A DNA stretch of 64,000 nucleotides, from the NCBI GenBank assembly GCA_947650365.1, contig OX393550.1:67511744-67575743 (forward strand). Reading direction: 5' to 3'. This document shows, piece by piece, positions 12,855 to 22,901 of this stretch; positions within the stretch are counted from its first letter, which is position 1; the number at the start of each line of letters is the position of its first letter. This DNA is from Chamaelirium japonicum. Taxonomy: Eukaryota > Streptophyta > Magnoliopsida > Liliales > Melanthiaceae. Under the pieces are notes generated by a model that had not been told where the DNA came from, searched no databases, and was given only the letters and a program-made list of their open reading frames with translations. A program made the position numbers and the translations under genes.

Positions 12855-13536
12855 CAGTGACAAAGCCAGGAATTCATTCTAGTGGGGGCAAGAAAATTCA
12901 AAACCCTAAAAGTCTCTCTTTTCATGATAGTGCAAGCGTGGATAGAAGAACTTACCAAGGTACTATTTTGAGAGACTGGATGCAATCACACAGAGGGAAT
13001 CGATGATCAGGAGTTAGCCTAGCAGAGTAGTAGGCCATGTGGTGCGCCGGTGAGGCCTGCGCAAGGCTGCGACCTGCAAGCAACGAGCACTACGAGGTCG
13101 CCGTCGAGGTGGGTTGCTAGAGATGAATTTTTTATTTTTTTTCTTCAGATGAACTAATTGTACTTGGCGGCCATTCTTGGTTTTAGGTTTTAGTGGGGTG
13201 GGGGCACCATAGTGATGAACTGACACATTCCTATTAAAATTTGGATAAATTACACTTTGCCCCCTAAAGTTTAGCTCAAAAACACTTAACCCCCTATAGT
13301 TAAAAAATTACATTTTGCCCCCTTCAATTCAGTTTTGATTAGATAAAAATTACCAAATGAGGAAATGAAGTAGTTGACAAAAGGGGTAATCTGCTATATT
13401 TCAAACTTTAGGGAGCGATTTGGAACAAAATAAACTACAGGGGGTTAAGCATTTTATGAGGTAAACTTCAGAGGGGTAAAGTGTAATTGATCCTTAAAAT
13501 TTCAAGCCCCTACTGCCTTAGCTGGCTCCGCCTCTG
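12855..13536. mobile_element. Non-autonomous hAT-type element
   Basis: The left end is CAGTGACAAAGCCAGGAATT, continuing to a TCTAGTGGGGGC word. The right end, read on the minus strand, is CAGAGGCGGAGCCAGCTAAG, continuing to AGTAGGGGC. CAG-starting ends of the form CAGTGGCGGAGCCAGGA are well known in plant hAT elements. The interior is non-coding apart from short frames. I could not find a convincing 8-bp target duplication. A second transposon (13,243-13,493) lies inside it. Confidence 0.7.
13243..13493. mobile_element. Mutator-type MITE nested in the hAT element
   Basis: 251 bp with inverted ends of about 55 bp: the left end is GGATAAATTACACTTTGCCC, and the minus-strand reading of the right end is GGATCAATTACACTTTACCC. 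Both arms continue into CTTAACCCCCTRTAG. A perfect 9-bp direct repeat TTAAAATTT flanks it (13,234-13,242 and 13,494-13,502), the duplication length typical of Mutator-like elements. No coding capacity. Confidence 0.9.
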
Positions 13537-13632
13537 TTGACAATTTGCCCGAGTGACTTGCAAATTTCACCAGAGCGAACCTGATCTGTGCACCGGCCTT
13601 CAGTTGTCTTTTGAGAGGCCAAACCTAACATT

Positions 13633-13707
<75 letters not shown>
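13633..13707. repeat. (CT)n microsatellite
   Basis: About 75 bp of uninterrupted CT. Open frames of Ser/Leu or Arg/Glu repeats across it are artefacts. Confidence 0.96.
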
Positions 13708-13710
<3 letters not shown>

Positions 13711-13950
13711 TTTCGAGAAGCTTTCAGTTTCAGCGAGAGTCCCTCAAAGTTCTTCGCCGTTACCAAACGCAGAATCCATAAAAGCTTTGTTGTTTCTTGA
13801 AAGCATGTTTGCAATTATCCCACTCGCAAACTCTATCCGAGTGAGAGTAAATCATGTTTTAAAAGGAAGGCCTTTCACCACATATACCTCAAAAACATTA
13901 GGATTCCCTCCCTCAGAGGAGTGAGAGCAATACATTAAACCTCCCGTATA

Positions 13951-14860
13951 GATGACTCACACCAGATCATATTCTGACCCAATCCCACTTGACTATTCTA
14001 TAATACTTTTGCGGCTGTAAGGAAGATTTTGGGGATTTGATTCCCAAAGGCAGTGGAGAGACGGAATATACAAAGCGCGTTTAACTAATCAGAAAGTACG
14101 CATGCCGAATCTTGAGGGCCTCTGCGAAGAAGATTTGCTTACCAATTTGTTTAAGGGCACCCCCTTCATTCTATAGTACCGTGCAAACATTTAGTATGTG
14201 TTCCTTTTGGAGTGTCACGCCGCTCTTTTGTTTAGGGAGGAGGGAGCAAGGACCCCCCCTTCCTTCCCCTCCCACAAGGTCCACGCTTTGGGTCGCACCA
14301 AACCCTCCTATTAAATTTGGGTGAGTAAAGTAATTCCGGTCATGCGTCCGGTGAGCGAGAGATCAAGAGACTATTTAAACCGTGCTAAAACATAGGATTT
14401 TTCGCATAACAACTTTAGTATTCGGGTTGGGCCGATATGCCTCTATACCATCCGGCACCCATAATCATGCCACATGACATGCTTCAGTTTCGATCCAGAG
14501 ATACATAAACTCCACGCAATTGTCGAGCGGAAAAACTCGATCGCGGAGAAGACGGAACTAACCAGTGGATTTTCTTTTAATATGATTCACTCATAGCATT
14601 CATGAATTATAATTTCTTTTTTGGTGACTGTACACCACGCCCAACGTGAAGGTCAGTCTGGCCATCGAACACACTCTGACGCTCCGGTCCATATATTGCA
14701 TGTCGAAGATACGCTGAAACATTGTAGCACGTGCTCTGCGTCTGACGCCTCTTGTGTCTATTGCTCCGGAACCATTGTCCGTCAACGGTGCTCAGCACTT
14801 GCGTCGGTTGATGCCCTCCGCACGCTATCGTCGTGATACTAAGCATCTATCAGAGCCTTA
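13951..14860. other. Repeat-derived stretch without a recognised gene
   Basis: C-rich patch at 14,245-14,280 and otherwise unique-looking DNA. Short minus-strand frames at 14,600-14,846 show no domain. Probably LTR debris linked to the degenerate tandem units that follow. Confidence 0.35.
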
Positions 14861-15245
14861 GACCTTGTGATAGTCGGCACCCTTTAGACACCCGTTGGTG
14901 CCGCTTGTGCCCGCTACTTCGTCTATCGCATCGCCCTTGCATCCGTTGACGCCCTCCGGACACCTGTCGCCAGACAAGCGTGCCATCGCGGCTAAGTCTG
15001 CCACGATACTGAGTACCCATTGGTGCCTAGGTTCTTGTGCCAGTCGACACTCTTGTAGAACCCACCGGTGCCTCCTCCGCCCGTAGACGTATCTGCCACA
15101 GTGCCCTATACACGCAAGTCGCCACACAGATGTGCCATTGCGACTAAGCCTACCGCGAACCCGAGCACCTATTAGCGCCACGATCCTGTGATCGTTGGCT
15201 TTACTATGTAGGCACCCATCGATGCCTTCGCACAGCGTGATGTCC
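14860..15245. repeat. Degenerate tandem repeat, about 150-170 bp unit
   Basis: Two to three diverged units. GTGCCATCGCGGCTAAGTCT (about 14,979) matches GTGCCATTGCGACTAAGCCT (about 15,132). CACCCGTTGGTGCC (about 14,887), CACCGGTGCC (about 15,063) and CACCCATCGATGCC (about 15,212) mark the same unit phase. The 134-codon minus-strand frame over the repeat is probably accidental. Confidence 0.6.
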
Positions 15246-15860
15246 CGTAATACAGCGAACAAAAAATAATAAAAAACCCTAAAAATTTTGTTGTGGAGTT
15301 GACTATCGAGTCAACTCAACCTTACGGGCTTATGGACCAAGACTCACTAGACCCGGAATAAAAGAGGGCCCACCGCCGTCGAGCCCGCAAACCTTGACTT
15401 GAGGGACTAACGAGTGGGGCCCCCATTAGGTTACTTTGGGCAAAGTATGAAGCCATTTGGTTTGTGGATTCTCCAACATAAGCACCACGCTTGGAAAGCC
15501 CCCCCCCCCCTCGCACCATCACAAACGCACACACCACCCAAAAGGGGGAGGAAAATGTTTGCTTGCATGCCTTCTCTTTAAACTAAACTCCAAAAGACGC
15601 CGAGGAAGGGTAAAGGGGTTTGTGGGGAATCCATGCTCTCATGCGTGATGTATGGGAGTGCATCCCCCCCACACCCACCCACTTCCAAAGCTCCTCACTC
15701 CCATTATTTTTATGCTATCTCCAACCCCCCATCACCACCACAATTATATCTGCACAAGCCACCAAAAGTGTCAACCCCTTTGCCATCTTTTTCTTTCTTT
15801 TAGCCTTGACATGTGTGTTGTTTTTATATGGACAAAACTCTACTCAACCACCTTTACAGA
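15246..15860. other. Intergenic stretch, possibly LTR-derived
   Basis: Contains GAGTTGACTATCGAGTCAAC (15,297-15,316), a short palindrome, then C-rich DNA. Overlapping short frames at 15,620-15,978 are His/Pro-rich and not convincing. Confidence 0.35.
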
Positions 15861-15862
15861 CT

Positions 15863-16089
15863 CTTTACAGACCCAATCACAACCATCCGTTACATTTTGG
15901 CTCGATCGGGGTGAATCGTACTCAGCCATGATCGACAGGCAACAGATAGCTGCGATGGGGTCCGTAAGGAGTTTGTGAACGTTTAGCCTGGTTGAATAGC
16001 ATTGCTCTATCGGCCATTGGTATGTAGGACTGAGTGTGATTCAACGATCAGTCCTGGTGTAACAGATGGTTGTGATTGGGTCTGTAAAG
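15863..16089. mobile_element. Short inverted-repeat element
   Basis: 15,863-15,894 (CTTTACAGACCCAATCACAA...) is the reverse complement, with few mismatches, of 16,058-16,089 (...TTGTGATTGGGTCTGTAAAG). A third, direct and more diverged copy of the right arm lies at 15,940-15,970. Non-coding, and fits a small MITE-like unit. The core CACAACCATCYGTTACA also occurs near 54,830-54,925. Confidence 0.6.
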
Positions 16090-16463
16090 ATTTATGTCTG
16101 GTTGAATAGCATTTTTTGTATTATATGTGGTGTTATTAGGTAAGGTGCTCGAGGTATAATGTTGTCAACTTGGGACCTATCTATGATTGGTACACGTGTG
16201 AAGCCGCATGGTTGAAACCCAAGTATTATTGCTTGGCTTTTCATGGTTAACTAGTAATAACCTCCTTTATTCCTAGTAGGGTATGGTGCATCATTTGGGC
16301 AGTTTGAACTTGTTTGTGGTGAATCCTTAGATGCCAAGCAACATAACCAATCATGGTTTCCAACCCATTGCCGTGGGTTTTCAGGATGAGGTCCATCTTG
16401 TTGGCTTGGGATATGCAATGCCAAAATTTGGTGAGATGGCTAGATAAAATTGAGAGCATTTTT

Positions 16464-16605
16464 GCTACCCGATTCATTTGCTGTATTTACTTACGGTCCA
16501 ATCGTGGGCTGCCATGTTATCGAAAAAAAAGTGCACTCTTTCTTTTTGACGACATGGCAGCCCACGATTAGACCGTAAGCCAGTGCAGCAAATGAATCTG
16601 GTAGC
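16464..16605. mobile_element. Foldback element 1 (arms of about 68 bp, tiny loop)
   Basis: Left arm 16,464-16,531 (starts GCTACCCGATTCATTTGCTG) and right arm 16,538-16,605 (minus-strand reading starts GCTACCAGATTCATTTGCTG) are near-perfect inverted copies sharing AATCGTGGGCTGCCATG, with only about 6 bases between. Read as RNA it would form a long stem, so a foldback MITE or a hairpin RNA source are both possible. No coding capacity. Confidence 0.8.
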
Positions 16606-16770
16606 ATTAATTTGAACATTCTTCAGTGACAAAAATTTTGACAAACAAGACCCATGCAATGGTGGTGGGGCCCAACCCTTGGGCCCCACCACTGACTTGG
16701 GCCCCACCACCCGTGCATGGATTTGGTTTGTCAGAATTTTTGTATTGTTCAAGTGGCATTACTCTAAGTT
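16600..16770. mobile_element. Foldback element 2, abutting element 1
   Basis: The left arm (GGTAGCATTAATTTGAACAT..., then ACAAAAATTTTGACAAAC and GGTGGTGGGGCCCA) pairs with the minus-strand reading of the right arm (AGTAATGCCACTTGAACAAT..., ACAAAAATTCTGACAAAC, GGTGGTGGGGCCCA). TTGGGCCCCACCAC is repeated near the tip. It shares its left edge with foldback 1. Confidence 0.75.
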
Positions 16771-16912
16771 TAAATTGGCTATCCATAGAGGTTGTCAAAT
16801 TAATATTGGAAATCCAGTCAAACTAAAAAGAGCCATTTACAAGCACACCTAGCTTAATCAAACATCTTATCATAGGGGCCCTGATCATCAAATTTAACAG
16901 TTCTTGTATGTT

Positions 16913-17240
16913 TGTTGGTTCCCCAGTATTAATTGTATTTGTACATTGTAGTCTAGTTTAGTCCCACACGGTTCGTGATACTATAATTTTATACAATCTC
17001 TCTCTATATAATGAGATGTAGCGATCGATAATATACACATTGAATACAAGGAGTAATTAATCCCCAAAACCCTAACTACTCATAACATGGTATCAGAGTC
17101 CTACTCCTAGCCACTAGCCTCCCCTTTACTAACCCTAGTTGCTAGCCTTCCCCCTAGTCGTCGGGATCTCCTGCCTGCACCGCGGCCTCAAGCCCCCCCT
17201 CGGCACCATTTTCCATACTCAGTACTCAGATAGTAGGGAA
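16913..17240 (+). mobile_element. Copia LTR with primer-binding site (5' fragment)
   Basis: A 175-bp LTR (16,913-17,087) starts TGTTGGTTCCCCAGTATT, contains TAGTCCCACACGG and a CTATATAATGAGAT TATA region, and ends ACTCATAACA. It is followed at once by TGGTATCAGAGTCCTACTCC, a primer-binding site for initiator tRNA-Met. This is the classic layout of small-LTR plant Copia lineages. About 150 bp of leader or early gag follows, then the match stops; no second LTR is seen. It is a truncated fossil. Confidence 0.75.
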
Positions 17241-17326
17241 GGAGAGCTCTTTTATTAATATTTAAAGGTTTATTATATTACTTCCCAAAAAAACAAAAGT
17301 ACATACGAAGATTTCTTCAAGTCTTC

Positions 17327-17518
17327 TCAAGCTTCCACCCTGTCGTACTCTGCATCTAGGTAAGGCTCGTAGACCGGGTCTCCAATTATTTCTAGGTCAT
17401 CTCTTTCAATCCCAACCTCACATCCTACAGGGTTAATATCTGCAACATGTTCATTTGTAGGGGTGTGAGCCTCAACCAACAACATAGGCTCAGTAGGTTC
17501 ATGATTCACTTCTGGCAA
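17327..17518 (-). other. Small unassigned open frame, 63 codons
   Basis: Acidic product (MPEVNHEPTEPMLLVEAHTP at the start, DAEYDRVEA at the end) with no domain that I recognise. It lies between a truncated Copia LTR and a 41-bp tandem repeat, so a transposon-derived coding tail is more likely than a host gene. No splice partners could be found. Confidence 0.2.
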
Positions 17519-17619
17519 TCAATGTGTATAGAACTTATAATGATTTTGAATATCAAATGGCGTCATTATATAATGTGAAAGTATTGATCAATCGAAAACT
17601 CTTTTGGGCTTCTTGCCCG

Positions 17620-17820
17620 GGGCAAAGCATCATTCCCAGAGTTATTTCGGCCTCAGCCGGGTAAGCTCCACACCCAAAGTCATTTCAACCTTAGACGGTA
17701 AGCTCCATACCCAAGGTCATTTCCAAGGCAATCCCCACATATAGTGTCTTTCAAGACGCAACCAAGCAAGCCCCACAACCATTGTCATTTTGGCCTTAGC
17801 CGGGTAAGCTTCATTCCAAC
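17620..17820. repeat. Degenerate tandem repeat, about 41 bp unit
   Basis: Units contain GGCCTCAGCCGGGTAAGCTC, ACCTTAGACGGTAAGCTCC and GGCCTTAGCCGGGTAAGCTT, each next to a CCCAAAGTCATTT-like word. Four to five units, some partial. Confidence 0.65.
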
Positions 17821-18675
17821 AATTGGTTAATCTTTTCATACTTTTTTTAATAACAATGCAAATTAATATGTTCAAAATAATAACATTTTCAATAGCATGT
17901 TCATCAAATGAATAGTCCGGATCGACTCCCCTATCTGGTTTTGAGAGATTGTTGGCTTTCCTTGGAGTGATTCCTCAATTTGAATATGTTCAGGGTAAAA
18001 TATATAGTCATTAATATTTATTATTAAGATATTTTAGAATTTCCTAACAAAAAACATAGGATTTGATGCCACAAGCATGCAGCCAGAATCGGAATCGAAT
18101 TCCGAGTCCGATTGGTAAACTTATGGTCTAGATACTATATAGATGTATAAAGATAATTTTACTTTATTAGTTACGACTAATATTTAGGTTACCATTTTCT
18201 TATCTTCCTTAATGAAAACAAGTTAGGCTTTTACCATGAGTTCGAGGTCATGAACGGAATTGAATTCCGATTCGGTTTGGTGATTTTAGGGCCAAAATGG
18301 CCCTTTTAGTTCATTTATAGGATGTTAGGTTGTTTTTTGTAATATAAGTGTTTATCAATAGAGTTATAGATAATAAATTTGGGATGGTTCTATGATAGGG
18401 TTAAGCTTAACTCAAAGGAATTGTCGATAATAACTACGGAGGTGTTCGGAGATCATCTACGATAAGAGAAGCCGTGAGGAGAAGCAAAGGATCGGGGATG
18501 CATTGGCATGTGTGGCACTCCCCCTAGGCTCTTGGAAGATACTCGTGAGAGCATGGCGGTGGTAACACGGTGGAGTGGTTTTTTTTGGTAGAGTATGGAG
18601 AGCGAGTCATGGATGAGAAAAGAACATAAACCCAGTTTAGGGTTTGCCGTATAGAGAGAGAAAGAGAGAGAGAGA
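17821..18675. other. Repeat-derived intergenic stretch
   Basis: Two related words, CGGAATCGAATTCCGAGTCC (about 18,091) and CGGAATTGAATTCCGATTCG (about 18,257), suggest an old duplication. A GA-rich run lies at 18,653-18,679. No gene recognised. Confidence 0.35.
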
Positions 18676-18678
18676 GAG

Positions 18679-18900
18679 ACCTGGTGACATCACGGGTAGT
18701 CGCGGCGGAAACACCTTACGCGGCCTGATGCCACGCAGCTTAGCTCGTTGAGCAACATGGTGATATCATGGGTAGACACGGTGGAGACACCTTACGTGAC
18801 CTGATGCCACACAGCTTAGCTCATTGAGCGACCTGGTGATATCACGAGAAGGCGCGATGAAGACACCTTACGCGGCCTGATGTCACACCCTGTAGCCGAC
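18679..18900. repeat. Tandem repeat, 76-bp unit, about 2.9 copies
   Basis: Units start at 18,679, 18,755 and 18,831 with ACCTGGTGACATCACGGG, ACATGGTGATATCATGGG and ACCTGGTGATATCACGAG. Each contains GACACCTTACGYGRCCTGATG. It lies 120 bp upstream of a polypurine tract, which places it in the 3' untranslated part of a Gypsy element. Confidence 0.9.
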
Positions 18901-19019
18901 TTCGCAGAGCGGAATACCATTCAGCAGGAGCTGTTCAGTAGACAGAAGGACTGAACTGGTCTACGTGGACAGCCTTGCTAGACTTCTGAGCGAGCGGGGC
19001 TATGCTTAGCCGCTCCCTC

Positions 19020-19032
19020 AGGAGGGGGTAAT
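19020..19032 (+). promoter_or_regulatory. Polypurine tract of a Gypsy element
   Basis: CAGGAGGGGGTAA directly before a TG (19,033) that opens the LTR. The polypurine tract primes plus-strand DNA synthesis. The same layout recurs at 28,100-28,111. Confidence 0.65.
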
Positions 19033-19652
19033 GATGGTGCAAAAATTTTCACCAGTTTGTTGTCCACGTGGCAGTAACGGGAGGCGACACGTAGAGGCAT
19101 CAGGGTCTCCCTGGGGGTCATTCTCACCTTGGGATGCACCTTGAGCAGCCTCAGTCGACCGAAGGGGCAACCTTGGGTAGCCAGAAAAAGAGGCCCCCCA
19201 GGCTTCAGCTTCCAACTTCAGTACTCTGACTTCAAGGCCCGCCGTCCTACAGTGAGCCGTTGAATTCAAATCAAGAGGATCGGCTGCGATGCGTTGCCTT
19301 GAAGACGGAGAGAATCTGGCGGAAGTTGGATCGGCATGCATGCGAATCAAGCGTGTGGCACCGCACATAACCCACTCCAAGTCGAGATCGGCATCCCGCT
19401 TGGAGACAGAGAAGGAGAGAGAAGAGCAGCACAATGAGACAACAGTCCCCAGGGAGGTCGCCCCCGTTTCGGGGAGCGCCCAGGGCGACCTTCGATGACC
19501 GGAGCAGGAAACACCCCTTCGGAGGTTCTGAGAATCGAGGTCAATCCCAATTCTTGGGCAAGAAGCATCATGACCAGAATAGGTCTTGGAATTCAAAGAA
19601 CATTTCTAGGGAGACCACTCTGACCATTGCAACCAGCTCGCACATGGAAGGG

Positions 19653-20390
19653 GAGCACCCATGGCCGTGGCTCACAACCCGCCCGGGGCTGACCTTGGCC
19701 ACATGCGACCAGCTCGCATGCTAAAGAGGTCGCCCCGCGGTTGGTGCTCGTAACCCGCCTGGAGTTTGGCATAGCGGATCGTTGCGTCCCTTGGACAGAG
19801 CACCCGTGGCAGTGGCTCACAACCCGCACGGGGCCGACCCTGGCCGCATGCGACCAGCTCACATGCAAAAGAAGTCGCCCTGCGGCTGGTGCTTGCAGCC
19901 CGCTCGGAGTTTGCCATAGCGGATCGTTGCGTCCCTTGGACAGAGCACCCATGGCCGTGGCTTATAGCCCGCCCAGGGCCGACTCTAGCCGCATGCGACC
20001 AGCTCACACACGGAAGAGGTTGCCCGTGGCTGGTGCTCGTAGCCCGCCCGGAGTTTTGCCATAGCGGATTGTTGTGTCCCTTGGACAGAGCACCCGTGGC
20101 CGTGGCTCACAGCCCGCCTGGGGCCGACCCTGGCCGCATGTGACCAGCTCACACGTGGAAGAGGTCACCCCGCGGTTGGTGCTCGTAGCCCGCCTGGAGT
20201 TTTTCATTAGCAGATCGTTGCGTCCCTTAGATAAAGCACTCGTGGCCGTGGCTCACAGCCCGCCCGGGGCTGACCATGGTCGCATGCGATCAGCTCGCAC
20301 GCGGAAGAGGTCGCCCCGCAGCTGGTGCTCATAGCCCGCCCGGAGTTTTACATTAGCGAATCGTTGTGTCCCTTGGACAGAGCATCATTT
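19653..20390. repeat. Tandem repeat, about 145-bp unit, five copies, inside LTR U3
   Basis: The marker word AGCGGATCGTTGCGTCCCTT recurs at about 19,774, 19,919, 20,064, 20,210 and 20,356, giving a period of 145-146 bp. Each unit also carries GTGGCTCACARCCCGCC and GCATGCGACCAGCTC. Because 145 is not a multiple of three, long accidental frames open on both strands; none is counted as a gene. Confidence 0.93.
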
Positions 20391-20939
20391 TCCTCGAGGC
20401 CTCATTCATGAGGTACTGCAAGTCAAAGTTCTCGACACAACTCACTAGCTGGAAAGAATACCCCCATCACCGCCAGTATTCGACAACTCGCCAAGGAGCT
20501 CGCTCTGTCCATACGTGATCCGCTCGCTCATGGAAGAGATCGCTCCTGGCCGAATTCAAAGATTATCTCGAAAGACTCAACACCCACAGCTCGCTTTGGA
20601 GCTTGCCCGATCACGCAAACAGTCAATGAGTTCGCCCACTTCCCCAGCAGAGGACGCCTATAGTAAGGCAGTATTGAGCTGACATGTGTCACCACCCCTA
20701 TGGACCTATGTGGACAACTGTGGGCCACGGAAGCCGACCAAAGTCGGTCTAGGACCTCCCAGAATGGAGTCTTCCAAAATCTCTGCCTGGCAAAGGCAAG
20801 ACCGGTGCATCCCCCCTCACCACCGCCTGGCAGGCTAAACGACAAGGGCCACCAGAGACCCAGGTGGACTGACAGATGGGGGCATAGAAGGTGCGGGAAG
20901 AAGCCGCCACGTGTCAACCTCTGGCGGTTTGCATAAAGG

Positions 20940-20948
20940 GTATAAAGG
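20940..20948 (+). promoter_or_regulatory. TATA box of the Gypsy LTR
   Basis: GTATAAAGG, about 200 bp before the estimated LTR end, at a position expected for the U3/R promoter. Confidence 0.5.
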
Positions 20949-21524
20949 TACGACCCCCGACTCCAAAGTACTGGTTTGAAACCCAAAACCCTAACACTTT
21001 CCAACTACTACAGCTCTCCCCTGTTCGTACCTGTTCTGACTTGAGCGTCAAAGGGTCTGCGCTTCGGAGAAAGCCAGACATTCTCACGCTTTTTCTGTCT
21101 TGCAGGGGAACTGCTCGGACCAGCAAAAAATATCCCCTAACAGTAGCCAACTAGAAGGCCGCAGTAATCGGCAGAACTCGCAGTCCCTGAGGTGTTGATC
21201 TGGCAAAGAGCATGATACCCAATGAGGCGAGGCTTCGGCTACGTACTAAATCTCAGCTGCCGACTTCCAGCTATTGAACCTTCTCAAGAAGAATGCAGCC
21301 CTTAAGCAAGAGAGGGATTCCCTGAAGGAGACGGCTGAAAGAACAGGGGTTGTGATCTACAACTCTCCTGCTGCTAATAAAGACCAACCAAGGACTTGCC
21401 CAGCCGCGAGTCATCATCTTGAAGAACCACATGTGCCGTGTATCAAGAGGCATCAGGTATCCACGCAAGCACCAAAGGAAATGGTATGGGATTGCCTCGA
21501 TGTTGACGATGTATCAAGCTATCA

Positions 21525-22700
21525 TTGAGAAGGATCGCCTCAGTCAATAGGGTCCACTGGGCGTCCTATCCCCTCGTGCACGAAAGCAACAGATTCCCGC
21601 GAGCTACTCAACCGACTAGGCATACCATCGACGTGAGATGCCACCATCAAGACTGCAGGCAGCTAATCACCTCGGCAGGGCCTCTGTATCCCGAGGTGCT
21701 TCCAATCCCATTTCTTGTGGGTTGGCGAACACCGAGCCTGCCAAAGTTCAACTGCATCAAGGAAGACCCAGCTCTCTATATCTTGGCCTTCAAGCAACCC
21801 ATGATGCCATACAAATATAAGAATCACGTTCTCTGTCATATATTCACGGGAAGCCTCGAGGGATTTGCCTTCGACTGGTACCACACGTTGCCTACTGGTA
21901 TGGTGGCCACATTTGAAGAGTTGACAGAACTCTTCATGGACCACTACCGGCTGAACCTGAAACCCGAGAAGAAGCTGGACACCCTCTACCGGTTGAAGAT
22001 TGGCTCTGACAAGTTCCTAAGCGATAAGGTTCTATAATAAGCATTCTGAGCTCACTAGTCATTCCTATAACGAGGAGGCCATAATGCTAGCATTCCAGAA
22101 TGCTATCCGACCGGAACTCCAAATCTATACCGACTTCATCCGGCATCCTCTTGGATCCCTGGAGACTATGTTTGAGCGAGTACAGTGGGAGATATAGGTG
22201 AAGGACAATCAGCGGGCCAGAAGACTGCACGAGCCTCGTAATTCCCAGCACAAGAAAATCTGATGAAACCCCAAAGGACGGACACCCCAAGAAGCATGCC
22301 AACACCACGTCCGACCAAAAAGTACCGGCCAAGAGACAGAATAAAGAATTGAAAGCTCCTCTAGCAGGGAAATGAGAGCTTAGAGGAAGCAAAGAGTGTT
22401 CATCGAACTGAATACCTGGATCGAAGACATATTCGCCTAGATACAGAACGAGCCATTCTGCAAATGGCCGCAACTACTCGTCCAAACTCAAAGAAGACCA
22501 AGGACATTATGGTCTACTATGAATTTTATCGCAGCCACGGACGCCCAACTTCAACCTGCTGGTGACTGAAGGATCATATCGAAGACCTGGTCCAAGAAGG
22601 GTGACTCGATGGCTACCTCGCCAACAAAGAACCGAGCCGAGAGAAGGAAAGACAGCAGTAGAGGCAGGGAGTCAGCATGATACATGGATATAGATTCTTC
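21525..22700 (+). pseudogene. Gypsy gag remnant
   Basis: The frame from 21,525 (170 codons) contains a Retrotrans_gag-like core. It has a LPKFNCIKEDPALYILAF opening (from about residue 73), FTGSLEGFAFDWYHTLPTGM (about residues 109-128), then FEELTELFMDHY. About 22,490-22,660 resembles the C-terminal gag stretch (words like YYEFYRSHGRPTSTCW and LKDHIEDLVQEG). No pol region follows; instead tandem arrays begin at about 22,900. A fossil with several breaks. Confidence 0.7.
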
Positions 22701-22901
22701 CAAGCAAACGACATTCGCGTATTCCTACATTGGCAAGCATCCACCAGCAGAGAGGTTGAGCACTTTGAAATGCGAGTTCACAACGTCTGTCAAGCGAACT
22801 TTAAAAATTGTAATAGCAACTTTGCTTTATCAATAAAATGCCTCTTTTTCTCGAAGTTGAAGTCTCCTGAAATTCTATTCTGCCCGTTCAAGGCACCTAA
22901 A

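Larger units (their letters stand above)
19033..21150 (+). mobile_element. Gypsy LTR, about 2.1 kb
   Basis: It starts TGATGGTGCAAAAATTTTCA after a polypurine tract. It holds a 145-bp tandem array in its upstream part, a TATA box (GTATAAAGG near 20,940-20,948), then AACCCTAACACTTTCC and a CTGACTTGAGCGTC word (about 21,036) of the kind seen near the 3' end of many plant Gypsy LTRs. A gag reading region follows from about 21,525. The 3' border near 21,150 is an estimate. With a 3' untranslated array on its left and gag on its right it may serve as LTR for two joined elements. Tat/Ogre-type lineage is the best guess. Old and broken. Confidence 0.6.

Noticed and set aside
19018-20334. Several frames of 67-192 codons over the LTR and its 145-bp array
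   Set aside because: They follow the repeat and the LTR in both directions; the unit length is not a multiple of three and no domain is present.
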